From Pandoraea faecigallinarum (GTDB lineage: Bacteria > Pseudomonadota > Gammaproteobacteria > Burkholderiales > Burkholderiaceae), in contig NZ_CP011807.3 of the NCBI RefSeq assembly GCF_001029105.3, positions 5,146,001 through 5,210,000 on the forward strand: 64,000 bases of DNA, given 5' to 3'. Made by a program: the position numbers and the translations under genes. Shown here piece after piece: positions 37,124 to 45,863 of the stretch (its first letter is position 1; every line of letters begins with the position of its first letter). The notes under the pieces are model-generated. The model searched no databases. It saw only the letters and a program-made list of their open reading frames with translations, and was not told where the DNA came from.

Positions 37124-38515
37124 ATGTCCGATGTGCGAATGGAACGCGATACTTTCGGCGAAATTGCCGTACCTGCCGATCGCCTGTGGGGTGCCCAAAC
37201 GCAGCGCTCGCTGCTGAACTTCAAGATTTCCACCGAGAAGATGCCGCGCGAACTCGTGCGCGCGCTCGCGCGAGTGAAGCGCGCCGCCGCCGAAGTCAAC
37301 AAGGACCTGGGCGTACTCGACGCCAAGAAGGCCGACGCCATCGTCAAAGCCGCCGACGAAGTCATCGCCGGCCGGCACGACGAAGAGTTTCCGCTCGCCG
37401 TTTGGCAGACCGGCTCGGGCACACAGTCGAACATGAACATGAACGAAGTGCTCGCGAATCGCGCCAGCGAACTGCTCGGCGGCGAGCGCGGCGAAGCGCG
37501 CCTCGTGCATCCGAACGACGATGTGAACAAGGGCCAGTCGTCCAACGACGTCTTCCCGACAGCCATGAGCGTTGCCGCGCTCGACGCGCTCGTGAACCAT
37601 CTCAAGCCCAGCGTCAGCCAATTGCGCGACACGCTGCACGCCAAAGCGCGCGCCTATGACGACATCGTCAAGATCGGGCGCACGCACTTGCAGGATGCCA
37701 CGCCGCTCACGCTCGGCCAGGAAATCTCCGGCTGGGTGGCGCAGATCAACCACGGTCTGAAGCATGTCGACGACGCGCTGCCGCACGTGGCGGAACTCGC
37801 GCTCGGCGGCACGGCCGTCGGCACGGGCCTGAACGCACACCCCGAATTTGCGAAGAAGGTCGCCGACACGCTCGCGCGCGACACCGGCCTGCCGTTCGTC
37901 ACCGCCCCGAACAAGTTCGAGGCACTCGCTGCGAACGACGCTATCGTGCACGCCCACGGCACGCTCAAGACACTCGCCGCGAGCCTCATGAAGATTGCCA
38001 ACGACGTGCGCTGGCTGGCCAGCGGCCCGCGTTGCGGCATCGGCGAATTGCAGATCCCGGAAAACGAACCGGGCAGCTCGATCATGCCGGGCAAGGTCAA
38101 TCCAACCCAGTGCGAAGCCATGACGATGCTGTGCTGTCAGGTGCTGGGCAACGACGTCGCCATCAACATCGGCGGCTCGATGGGCAACTTCGAACTGAAC
38201 GTGTTCAAGCCGATGCTCATCCACAACTTCCTGCAAAGCGTACGCGTGCTCGCCGACGGCGCCGTGAGCTTCAACGACAACTGCGCCATCGGCATCGAAC
38301 CCAATCGTGAGCGCATCGGCTCGCTGCTCGAAGAATCGCTCATGCTCGTGACCGCACTCAACCCGCATATCGGCTACGACAAGGCCGCGCAGATCGCGAA
38401 GAAGGCGCACAAGGAAGGCACCACGCTCAAGGCGTCCGCACTCGCGCTCGGCCACGTCACGGCCGAACAGTTCGACGCGTGGGTCCGCCCCGAGCAGATG
38501 GTCGGCAAGCGCTAG
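37124..38515 (+). CDS. fumC: Fumarate hydratase class II
   Basis: TCA-cycle enzyme converting fumarate to malate; iron-independent tetramer. It has 463 residues from ATG 37124 ([17 protein letters not shown]). Family signatures are [15 protein letters not shown] (about 95-109), [14 protein letters not shown] (about 128-141) and the fumarase/aspartase signature [11 protein letters not shown] (about 318-328). The catalytic serine loop is intact. The reading frame extends upstream in-frame, but the RBS and family length fix the start. Confidence 0.96.
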   Translation: MSDVRMERDTFGEIAVPADRLWGAQTQRSLLNFKISTEKMPRELVRALARVKRAAAEVNKDLGVLDAKKADAIVKAADEVIAGRHDEEFPLAVWQTGSGTQSNMNMNEVLANRASELLGGERGEARLVHPNDDVNKGQSSNDVFPTAMSVAALDALVNHLKPSVSQLRDTLHAKARAYDDIVKIGRTHLQDATPLTLGQEISGWVAQINHGLKHVDDALPHVAELALGGTAVGTGLNAHPEFAKKVADTLARDTGLPFVTAPNKFEALAANDAIVHAHGTLKTLAASLMKIANDVRWLASGPRCGIGELQIPENEPGSSIMPGKVNPTQCEAMTMLCCQVLGNDVAINIGGSMGNFELNVFKPMLIHNFLQSVRVLADGAVSFNDNCAIGIEPNRERIGSLLEESLMLVTALNPHIGYDKAAQIAKKAHKEGTTLKASALALGHVTAEQFDAWVRPEQMVGKR

Positions 38516-38554
38516 GCACGCCGCCATTCGACCGACACTTCCCCGTCACCGCGC

Positions 38555-39457
38555 ATGCCCATCTCGCCCCTGCCGCCGCTGCATTGCCTGATCGCCTTCG
38601 ACGCCGCCGTGCGGCATTCGAGCTTCACCCGGGCTGCCGCGGAACTCAATCTCACGCAAAGCGCCGTGAGCCGGCAGATCGCGCAGCTCGAAGAATTTCT
38701 CGGGCGTGCGCTATTCACGCGCGAACATCGCACGCTGCGGCTGACGGTGGCCGGTCAACGCTACGCCGAGCAGATTCAACGTCTGCTCGGCGAATGCGCC
38801 GAGGCCACGGCCGATCTGATGAAGCGACGCGGCGACCTCGAACTCACGGTCGCCTGCTCGTCGGGGGTCGCCGTGCTCTGGATGACACCGCAACTCATGC
38901 GCTTTCGCGCCGCGCACCCCGACATCAAGATTCGCGTGATCGTGAAAGACGGCATCACGTCGCTTTCCGCGTCCGAATTCGATCTCGGCGTCTATTACGT
39001 ACGAAACGACCTCCCACCGGATTTCGCGGGACGCCGCCTCTTCGACGAGGAAGTGTTCCCCGTATGCTCGCCCGCCTATCTCGCCGGGCGCACGCTCACT
39101 CCCGCAGATCTCGTCGACGAAACGCTGCTCTTCATCGAAGACGGCCAGCGCAAATGGATGTCGTGGCCCGACTGGTTCGAGCTGCAAGGCGTCGATGCCC
39201 CGAAGTTCCCGCGCATGGTCAGCGCCAATTACTACCCCCTGCTCGTGCAGATGGCCATCGAAGGCGGTGGACTGGTGATGGGCTGGCGCCACATGATCGA
39301 TCCGTGCCTCGATGCCGGCCTGCTGGTTCACGCCTGCGATGCAACGGCAAGCCTGGGGGGAGGCTACTATCTGGTGTGGCCTGCCGAGCGCCACGAGCAT
39401 GCCGCAGTGCGAATTTTCCGCAACTGGATTTACTCGGAAACCCGTTTCCCATCATAG
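38555..39457 (+). CDS. LysR-family regulator (GcvA-like)
   Basis: 300 residues. PLPPLHCLIAFDAAVRHSSFTRAAAELNLTQSAVSRQIAQLEEFLG is the helix-turn-helix of the GcvA subgroup, with a C-terminal effector domain. It lies upstream of and in the same direction as the MFS permease and amidohydrolase genes, which it may control. Confidence 0.88.
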   Translation: MPISPLPPLHCLIAFDAAVRHSSFTRAAAELNLTQSAVSRQIAQLEEFLGRALFTREHRTLRLTVAGQRYAEQIQRLLGECAEATADLMKRRGDLELTVACSSGVAVLWMTPQLMRFRAAHPDIKIRVIVKDGITSLSASEFDLGVYYVRNDLPPDFAGRRLFDEEVFPVCSPAYLAGRTLTPADLVDETLLFIEDGQRKWMSWPDWFELQGVDAPKFPRMVSANYYPLLVQMAIEGGGLVMGWRHMIDPCLDAGLLVHACDATASLGGGYYLVWPAERHEHAAVRIFRNWIYSETRFPS

Positions 39458-39563
39458 GGGTTACGCGTGTTTTCAAAAGTTGGCATGCGCTACACGCATG
39501 GCAACATGCGGAATTATCGCTTTGCCTGTCATTTTGTCTGCACTACTTTCTGTCTTATCCGCG

Positions 39564-39620
39564 CACGTTCGTCAGCGGTATCGGCCGAATTGCGCTCGCA
39601 TGGCCGGGGCGACGAACGTG
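39564..39620. repeat. Inverted repeat upstream of the MHS permease gene
   Basis: CACGTTCGTC (39564-39573) and GACGAACGTG (39611-39620), perfect 10-bp arms 37 bp apart, 85 bp before the permease start. They could be a leader structure or half-sites for the adjacent LysR protein. Confidence 0.4.
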
Positions 39621-39704
39621 ATCCGACAAAAAAGCAGGCGTATTACCGGCATGACGTGAATTGCAAGACACGCAACGGACGCCACCATCCTCCGGGAGAC
39701 CCAG

Positions 39705-40985
39705 ATGCAGGCGACCTACGCAGTGCCTCAAGACAACCTGGCCCGCCAGCGCCGTCAAGCGATCGTGGCGACGGTGATCGGCAACGGTCTTGAATGGTTC
39801 GACTTCACCGTCTACAGCTTCTTCGCAGCCATCATCGCGAAGCAGTTCTTCCCCACCGGCGACGACCTTTCGTCATTCCTGCTGGCTGTGGCCACCTTCG
39901 GCGTGGGCTTCTTCATGCGCCCGGTCGGCGGTATCGTGCTCGGCATCTATTCCGATCGCGTGGGCCGCAAGGCAGCGCTCTCGCTCACCATTCTGCTGAT
40001 GGCCGCCGGCACCGCCATGATCGGTCTGGCACCGACATACGACCAGATCGGTCTGGCCGCCCCGTTGATCATCGTGCTCGCACGTTTGCTGCAAGGCTTC
40101 TCGGCCGGCGGCGAAATGGGTGGCGCCACGGCCTTCCTGACGGAGTACGCCCCGCCCAATCAACGCGCCTACTACTCGGCATGGATCCAGTCGAGCATCG
40201 GCTTCGCCGTGCTGCTCGGCGCCGCCGTGGGCACGTTCGTCACGACCGAACTCGACAAGGCGTCGCTCGAATCGTGGGGCTGGCGCGTGCCGTTCATCGT
40301 CGGCATGCTGATCGGTCCGGTCGGGTTCTACATCCGTAACAAGATCGACGAAACGCCCACGTTCCAGCATGCGGAAAAGTCCGACACGCCGTTGCGCGAT
40401 GTCTTCTCGCAATACCCCAAGGAAACGCTCGCGAGCTTCTCCATGGTCGTGCTGTGGACGATCTGCACCTACGTGCTGCTGTTCTACATGCCGACGTATG
40501 CCCAGCGCGTGCTGCACCTGCCCGCCTCGGACGGCTTCACCGCCGGCATGGTCGGCGGCGCCATGATTCTCGTGTTCGCACCGATCGTGGGACGCATGGC
40601 CGACCGTATCGGTCGCCGCCCGTTCCTGTCGGGCTCGGCGCTGTTGATTCTGGTGCTGGCATGGCCGATGTTCACGTACCTGAACGTTGCCCCGGGTCTG
40701 CCATCGCTGCTCACGTTCCAGATCGTGTTCGGTCTGCTGATCGCCTGCTACACCGGCCCGATCCTCGCCGCGTTCTCCGAGTTGTTCCCGGCCAAGGTGC
40801 TCTCGACCGGTCTGTCGGTGGCGTACAACTTCGCCGTGACGATCTTCGGCGGCTTCGCCGCGCTCATCATCACGTGGCTGATCGCCCGCACTGGCAGCAA
40901 CATGGCCCCGGCGATCTACGTGATCATCGCGGCGGCCATCAGCCTCGTCGGCACACGCTTCGTCAAACCGCTCCCGAAGGCCTGA
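39705..40985 (+). CDS. MFS permease of the metabolite:H+ symporter (MHS) family
   Basis: Twelve-helix transporter of 426 residues. GNGLEWFDFTVYSFFAAIIAKQFFP near the N-terminus, GIYSDRVGRKAALSLTI (loop 2-3) and LQGFSAGGEMGGATAFLTEYAP are hallmarks of the MHS/citrate-proline-betaine group. It is followed by a terminator and then an amidohydrolase; the pair suggests uptake and cleavage of an amide or peptide-like compound, which is inference. Confidence 0.9.
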   Translation: MQATYAVPQDNLARQRRQAIVATVIGNGLEWFDFTVYSFFAAIIAKQFFPTGDDLSSFLLAVATFGVGFFMRPVGGIVLGIYSDRVGRKAALSLTILLMAAGTAMIGLAPTYDQIGLAAPLIIVLARLLQGFSAGGEMGGATAFLTEYAPPNQRAYYSAWIQSSIGFAVLLGAAVGTFVTTELDKASLESWGWRVPFIVGMLIGPVGFYIRNKIDETPTFQHAEKSDTPLRDVFSQYPKETLASFSMVVLWTICTYVLLFYMPTYAQRVLHLPASDGFTAGMVGGAMILVFAPIVGRMADRIGRRPFLSGSALLILVLAWPMFTYLNVAPGLPSLLTFQIVFGLLIACYTGPILAAFSELFPAKVLSTGLSVAYNFAVTIFGGFAALIITWLIARTGSNMAPAIYVIIAAAISLVGTRFVKPLPKA

Positions 40986-40998
40986 GTTTCCCCCCCGA

Positions 40999-41039
40999 CA
41001 AGGCGCGCCCCTCACCCGGCGCGCCTTGTGCATTTTTTT
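40999..41039 (+). terminator. Rho-independent terminator after the MHS permease
   Basis: An 11-bp stem CAAGGCGCGCC / GGCGCGCCTTG (40999-41009 with 41018-41028) followed by TTTTTTT (41033-41039). It sits directly in front of the amidohydrolase RBS (AAGGAA), so that gene may depend on read-through. Confidence 0.88.
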
Positions 41040-41053
41040 CAAGGAATCCCCAC

Positions 41054-42301
41054 ATGTCCTCCCCGTCTCCCACGCCGGTTACCGTGCTTCGCGGCGGCAA
41101 CGTGCTCGATACGGCCGCCGGCCGTCTGCTCGAACGCCACGATGTGGCGATCGCAGGCAATCGCATTACGGCGGTGAGCGCCACGCCGCTCGACATCGCA
41201 AACGCCATCGTGATCGACGTCACCGGCAAGACCGTCATGCCGGGCATGATCGACTGCCACGTGCACGTGCTTGCCTCGCATCCGAATCTCGGCACGAACG
41301 CCAGCCAGCCGAACGTGCTGACGGTGCTCAAATCGCTGCCGATCATGCAGGGCATGCTCAACCGCGGCTTCACGACGGTGCGCGACGCCGGCGGCGCCGA
41401 CTGGGCGCTGCAACAGGCCATCGAACAGGGCGTGATTCCCGGTCCGCGCATTTTCCCCTCGGGCAAAGCCCTCTCGCAGACCGGTGGTCACGGCGACTTC
41501 CGTCCGCGCAGCGATACGCTGGAGCCGTGCTCGTGCGCGTTCCGTGCGGGCGCCATCGGACGCGTGGTCGACGGTGTCGACCCGATCCGGCTCGCCGTGC
41601 GCGAAGAGATCCAGAAGGGCGCGACGCAGATCAAGCTGATGGCCTCGGGCGGCGTGGCTTCGCCAGTCGATCCCATCGCCAACACGCAGTACTCGGAAGA
41701 CGAAATCCGCGCGGCCGTCGCGGAAGCGGAAGCCGCGCAGACGTATGTCATGGCACACGCCTACACGCCGAAGGCGATTGCGCGCGCCGTGCGCTGCGGT
41801 GTGCGCACCATCGAACACGGCAACCTGTGCGACGCCGAAACGGCGAAGCTCATGGCCGAGAAAGGCGCGTATGTCGTGCCCACGCTGGTCACATACGACG
41901 CACTGGCCAAGGACGGCGCCTCGCTCGGCCTGCCGCCGGAGTCCGTCGCCAAGGTGGAAAGCGTGCAACGCGCGGGACGCGAGTCGCTGTCGATCTATCG
42001 CGACGCGGGCGTGAAAATGGGCTTCGGCTCGGACCTGCTCGGCGACATGCACAAGTATCAGTCCGACGAACTCACGATTCGCGCCGAAGTGCTCGGTGCG
42101 GCCGACACGCTGCGCTCGGCAACGGTGATCGGCGCCGAGATTCTGAATCGAGCCGGCGAGCTGGGCGTCATCGCCGCCGGCGCACTGGCCGACGTGCTCG
42201 TGGTCGACGGCAACCCGCTCGAATCGATCGACGTGCTCACCGGTCAGGGCGAAGCCATCCGCTGGGTCTTCAAGGACGGCAAGGTCGCGAAGCAGCCGTA
42301 A
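41054..42301 (+). CDS. Amidohydrolase (prolidase/imidazolonepropionase-like)
   Basis: Binuclear metal hydrolase of 415 residues from ATG 41054. Metal ligands are visible: DCHVHV (about 70-75), the bridging lysine in QIKLMASGG (about 198), VMAHAY (about 234), TIEHGN (about 254) and FGSDLLG (about 328). This is the subtype I amidohydrolase pattern of carboxypeptidase/prolidase-like members that cleave X-Pro or N-acyl amino acids. No signal peptide is seen. It probably acts on the substrate imported by the preceding MFS permease. Confidence 0.88.
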   Translation: MSSPSPTPVTVLRGGNVLDTAAGRLLERHDVAIAGNRITAVSATPLDIANAIVIDVTGKTVMPGMIDCHVHVLASHPNLGTNASQPNVLTVLKSLPIMQGMLNRGFTTVRDAGGADWALQQAIEQGVIPGPRIFPSGKALSQTGGHGDFRPRSDTLEPCSCAFRAGAIGRVVDGVDPIRLAVREEIQKGATQIKLMASGGVASPVDPIANTQYSEDEIRAAVAEAEAAQTYVMAHAYTPKAIARAVRCGVRTIEHGNLCDAETAKLMAEKGAYVVPTLVTYDALAKDGASLGLPPESVAKVESVQRAGRESLSIYRDAGVKMGFGSDLLGDMHKYQSDELTIRAEVLGAADTLRSATVIGAEILNRAGELGVIAAGALADVLVVDGNPLESIDVLTGQGEAIRWVFKDGKVAKQP

Positions 42302-42437
42302 TCGCGTGCAGTGTGGCGCCGCGACGTGCGGCACAGGCCTCGCGCGCCACTAAACGACCCGATGCGCAAATAATTGAAGCGGTACGCAAGTTGTGGGACT
42401 AGCCTCGAAGCATGAGAGCAAAAAGCAGGCCCCCACC

Positions 42438-43610
42438 ATGATCTTCATCGCGCCTCCCGTTTCCGCCCGGCTCCCGGGTATCTCCGACATGATGGCTGCG
42501 CGCGGCCTTGCGCCCGCCGCGCCGGCCTTCCCTGTACCTGCGTCTGCGGACTGGCGCAGCGTGAGCGTCACGCAGCAGAACGTGTCGTCGCTGACAGAAA
42601 GGGAGTCGTCCCGATGTTTGGAGGGAATCAAAACGTCTATTGTCGAGGAGTTGAAATCGATCGAGCGAAGGTGGGCGACAATGTTGAGAGCATTCGGTGA
42701 AGAGATCGACAGCACGTCGTTGCCCGACGCGTTCTCGGACGTCGACCAATATTTCGCCCATGTCGGCGCGGCGCTGCGCGAGCAAGGCGAGGACATGCTG
42801 GCGATCCGGTCGCTGCCCGCGAAACTCGAGAAGGCGATGCAACGGATTTACCGCTCCCGTCAGTTGCCGTGGGGAACATGGAAAACCGTCGGATCGCAAC
42901 GGACGAACACATCGATAGAGACGCTTACGCCCAATGCCCGCGCGGCGTACGTCACGTTGTCCAACATCGAGATGACCGTCAAAGGCATCGGGATGATGCT
43001 CGTGGCGGTGGATTGCGCGGAGACACAACACCGGGCGATCGCACGCGAAGACCCGAATGCGCCGCAGACCATCGAGAAACGCAGGCACGTGGCGCGGGCA
43101 TTTTCGACGATTGGCCGGACCCTGTTCCAAACCGCGCTTCTCGTCCATAAGTACTTGCAGCAGGCCACTGCGGCCATTCCGAGAGATCGTCGCCGATGGA
43201 AGACGAAGATCGGCATCATCGTCGCGCTTGCAACGCTCTCGGCAGCGCTCGCCGTCGCCGCGGCACTCCTGCCGCCTGCGCTTCCCGCCTTCATCGGGCT
43301 CGGCCTCGGACTCAAGTTCGGCTCGATCTTCGTCGGCATACTCGGCGCGATTCACAGCATGTTCAGCGTCATCGGTTATTCGCGCAACCGCGGCTGGGCC
43401 GAGATATCGGGTTGCATCGAAGGCGTGCGCAACATCTATGTGGTCATCAGCACGGGCATTTGTGCCAGACAGTCGGCCGCAGGCTGGCAGGAGACGAACG
43501 GCTTCGGTCGGCGTCTGGATCGATTGACCCGCGGGATCGGGGGAGTCGAAACGATGCAGACCACCCTCGACGAAAAGCTGTCGACGTTCACGTCCGGCCC
43601 GCCGGAATGA
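42438..43610 (+). CDS. Orphan protein with two C-terminal membrane segments
   Basis: I do not recognise this 390-residue protein. The start is taken at ATG 42438 (MIFIAPPVSARLPG); an upstream in-frame start at 42393 adds 15 residues. The N-terminus is Ala/Pro-rich, the middle is charged and probably helical (about 60-245), two hydrophobic segments follow at about 258-280 and 285-310 (GLGLGLKFGSIFVGILGAI), then a hydrophilic tail. The layout recalls hydrophobic secreted effectors or translocators, but there is no homology evidence. It is followed after 70 bp by another orphan gene. Confidence 0.6.
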   Translation: MIFIAPPVSARLPGISDMMAARGLAPAAPAFPVPASADWRSVSVTQQNVSSLTERESSRCLEGIKTSIVEELKSIERRWATMLRAFGEEIDSTSLPDAFSDVDQYFAHVGAALREQGEDMLAIRSLPAKLEKAMQRIYRSRQLPWGTWKTVGSQRTNTSIETLTPNARAAYVTLSNIEMTVKGIGMMLVAVDCAETQHRAIAREDPNAPQTIEKRRHVARAFSTIGRTLFQTALLVHKYLQQATAAIPRDRRRWKTKIGIIVALATLSAALAVAAALLPPALPAFIGLGLGLKFGSIFVGILGAIHSMFSVIGYSRNRGWAEISGCIEGVRNIYVVISTGICARQSAAGWQETNGFGRRLDRLTRGIGGVETMQTTLDEKLSTFTSGPPE

Positions 43611-43680
43611 ACGGCCTCAAGGCGCCTGGCGCCGTCATCTTCCACCTCATTGCAATACCGCACATAGGAAAACCACTGTC

Positions 43681-44148
43681 ATGCCAACGATTCCCCCCTC
43701 CGCCCCGATAGATATGGCCGCATCGACCGGCCGCGCATACGCGATGCGCGCAGAACTCCTGGAGCAGGAAAATACGCTCGCATCCGGCATCGCACGCGTG
43801 CGGCAAATCTGCGCGCAACTCGCAAACGCGCTGGACATCGTGGAACGCGCCGAGCAACGGCAACGATTGGCCGCCGGTCCGAACGCCGCAAGTGGCGACA
43901 CCTCGCGATTGCACGGCGCCCAGAATTTCGAAGCGGACATGCGGCGCTGCGAATCGCAGGCACCGCACGCGCCTCCTGGCGGATCGGCCCTCGTTGCGGA
44001 CTCACTTCCGTCCACGGCCGCGCTGCGGGAAATTTTGAGAGAAACGAACGACCTGCTTTCCGATGCCGCCGCGTCCGATATCGCGACGCCGCACGTCGCC
44101 CCCCGGACCGATGCACAGAATGGAGACCGGAACGACACTGCCCCCTGA
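43681..44148 (+). CDS. Small orphan helical protein
   Basis: 155 residues, unrecognised, soluble and rich in Ala, Arg and Glu. There is a probable coiled coil at about 22-65 (RAELLEQENTLASGIARVRQ) and an unstructured C-terminus. It lies in the same direction as the preceding two-membrane-segment protein and could be its partner or chaperone; that is speculation. Its stop lies in the left arm of a strong hairpin. Confidence 0.5.
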   Translation: MPTIPPSAPIDMAASTGRAYAMRAELLEQENTLASGIARVRQICAQLANALDIVERAEQRQRLAAGPNAASGDTSRLHGAQNFEADMRRCESQAPHAPPGGSALVADSLPSTAALREILRETNDLLSDAAASDIATPHVAPRTDAQNGDRNDTAP

Positions 44149-44183
44149 GCATTGGAGGACACGCCAATCCTTCAGGGGGCAGT
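44137..44183. terminator. Long nested hairpin between convergent genes
   Basis: Outer arms ACTGCCCCCTGA (44137-44148) and TCAGGGGGCAGT (44172-44183), inner arms ATTGG (44151-44155) and CCAAT (44164-44168). It lies between the convergent orphan gene and trpS. There is no T-run on either side, so it may act as a Rho-assisted or bidirectional stop, or protect the 3' ends of the messages. Confidence 0.65.
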
Positions 44184-44253
44184 TCGTCGTGCGGACAAGG
44201 GCGCGACGGCGGTTACGGTCCGCTGCGCCTTCGGCCGTGCGTCGTGCGGTTCG

Positions 44254-45294
44254 TTACTTCTTCCAACCCGGCGTGACGAACACGGAGCGCACATCGTCGA
44301 GCGTTTGCGAGACGGTCTCGCGCGCACGTTCGGTGCCGGCGCGCAGCATGTCCCACACATAGTCCGGATGCTTCGCATACTGCTCGCGACGCTCGCGCAT
44401 CGGACGCAGCATTTCCTGCAAGCGCTCTTCGAGGCGCGCCTTGACCTTCGAGTCGGCCAGGCCGCCGCGCACGTAGTGATCCTTGAGGGCTTGCAGGCCT
44501 TCCTTGTCCTGATCGAAAGCGTCGAGGTAGGCAAACGCCACGTTGCCTTCCAGATGGCCGGGGTCTTCGACCTTCAGGTGCAGCGGGTCGGTGTAGCACT
44601 TCTTCACGGCGGCGCGGATTTCGTCCGGCGTCGACGAGATGTTGATGACGTTGCCCAGCGACTTGCTCATCTTGGCCTTGCCGTCGATACCCGGCAGACG
44701 ACCGATGGGCGGCACGAGCGCCTTCGCTTCGGTCAGGATCTCGCGATTTGCCATGCGATTCAGACGCCGTACGATTTCGTTGGTCTGTTCGATCATCGGC
44801 AACTGGTCTTCGCCCACCGGCACCAGCGTTGCCCGGAACGCCGTGATGTCGGCGGCCTGGCTCACGGGATACGTGAGGAAGCCGGCCGGAATATCCCGCT
44901 CGAAGTTGCGCAGGTTGATTTCCTGCTTGACGGTCGGATTGCGCTCCAGACGCGCCACGGTGACCAGGTTCAGGTAATAGAACGTGAGTTCGGTCAGTTC
45001 GGGCAGCCATGTCTGCACACAGATGGTCGTGACATCCGGGTCGATGCCGACGGCCAGATAGTCGAGTGCCACCTCGGAGACGTTGCGGCGGACCTTGTCG
45101 CGGCCCTTGCCTTCGTCGTCGGTATTGTCGGTCAGCGCCTGAGCGTCGGCGACCAGAATGAATTGCTTGTACTCGTGCTGGTACTCAACCCGGTTTTCCA
45201 GACTACCGACGTAATGGCCCAGATGCAGCGGGCCCGTCGGACGGTCACCCGTGAGGATCACCTTGCGATCCGCAGGCGCCTTCGAAACACTCAT
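44254..45294 (-). CDS. trpS: Tryptophanyl-tRNA synthetase
   Basis: Class I aminoacyl-tRNA synthetase of 346 residues from ATG 45294 ([31 protein letters not shown]), with GGAGAGGAAA upstream. The HIGH motif appears as PLHLGHY (about 27-33) and KMSKS at about 210. [11 protein letters not shown] is the usual TrpS segment. It looks intact; its neighbours are unrelated. Confidence 0.95.
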   Translation of the reverse strand: MSVSKAPADRKVILTGDRPTGPLHLGHYVGSLENRVEYQHEYKQFILVADAQALTDNTDDEGKGRDKVRRNVSEVALDYLAVGIDPDVTTICVQTWLPELTELTFYYLNLVTVARLERNPTVKQEINLRNFERDIPAGFLTYPVSQAADITAFRATLVPVGEDQLPMIEQTNEIVRRLNRMANREILTEAKALVPPIGRLPGIDGKAKMSKSLGNVINISSTPDEIRAAVKKCYTDPLHLKVEDPGHLEGNVAFAYLDAFDQDKEGLQALKDHYVRGGLADSKVKARLEERLQEMLRPMRERREQYAKHPDYVWDMLRAGTERARETVSQTLDDVRSVFVTPGWKK

Positions 45295-45473
45295 TTTCCT
45301 CTCCGTAATCAAGCGTCACTCCCCGAATGGTAGCGCGTCGGCCCGACGACGGTGCAGAAACCCCTCTCCCGGCGCGTTGTCCCGGCCGTCACACCGCGTG
45401 CGTCGAGTCGTGAAAAACGAAGGCCGAAGCCTCCGACGAATTTAGAAAGTCGTCGAGCTAGGACCTGTTCACA
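45295..45473. other. Intergenic region upstream of trpS
   Basis: Holds the trpS promoter and, near 45459, the outer end of an IS remnant (GGACCTGTTCACACT). Confidence 0.4.
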
Positions 45474-45760
45474 CTAGCGAAGGGCTTCGACGATCAGGGC
45501 AAAGTTGATAAAGGCAATGAACATCAGTTCGAGTTTGTCGCAACGCGAGAAGAGGCGACGAAAGCCCTTCAACCGCCGGAACAGCCGCTCGACCTCGTTG
45601 CGGCGCTTGTACATTTCCCGGTCGTACTCCCAAGGCTCGACGCGTGTGCACAACGGAGGAACAACCGGGATGAAGCCGAGATCAAGCGCGAGTTGTCGGG
45701 TTTCGTTGCCTTCGTACGCCTTTTCCATCAGCAGGTGCAGCGGTCGATCGGCGGCCCGAG
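45474..45760 (-). pseudogene. C-terminal remnant of an IS5-family transposase
   Basis: The last ~95 residues of an IS5-type transposase: LLMEKAYEGNETRQLALDLG, EPWEYDREMYKRRNEVERLFRRLKG and FIAFINFALIVEALR, including the YREK-like RRNEVERLFRRLK block. The N-terminal half is missing, and the open frame continues to 45797 through unrelated sequence, so the left part of the element has been deleted. It is not the same IS as the one in the parS array. Confidence 0.85.
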
Positions 45761-45863
45761 GCGTATTCAGCCTGACGTTCCCAGTCTCTACTCGCAACTA
45801 GAACGGCCAGATGGCTTCGCCCAACGCCCCAAGGGGGCGTCGGGAGTAGCGGATACGCGAACC

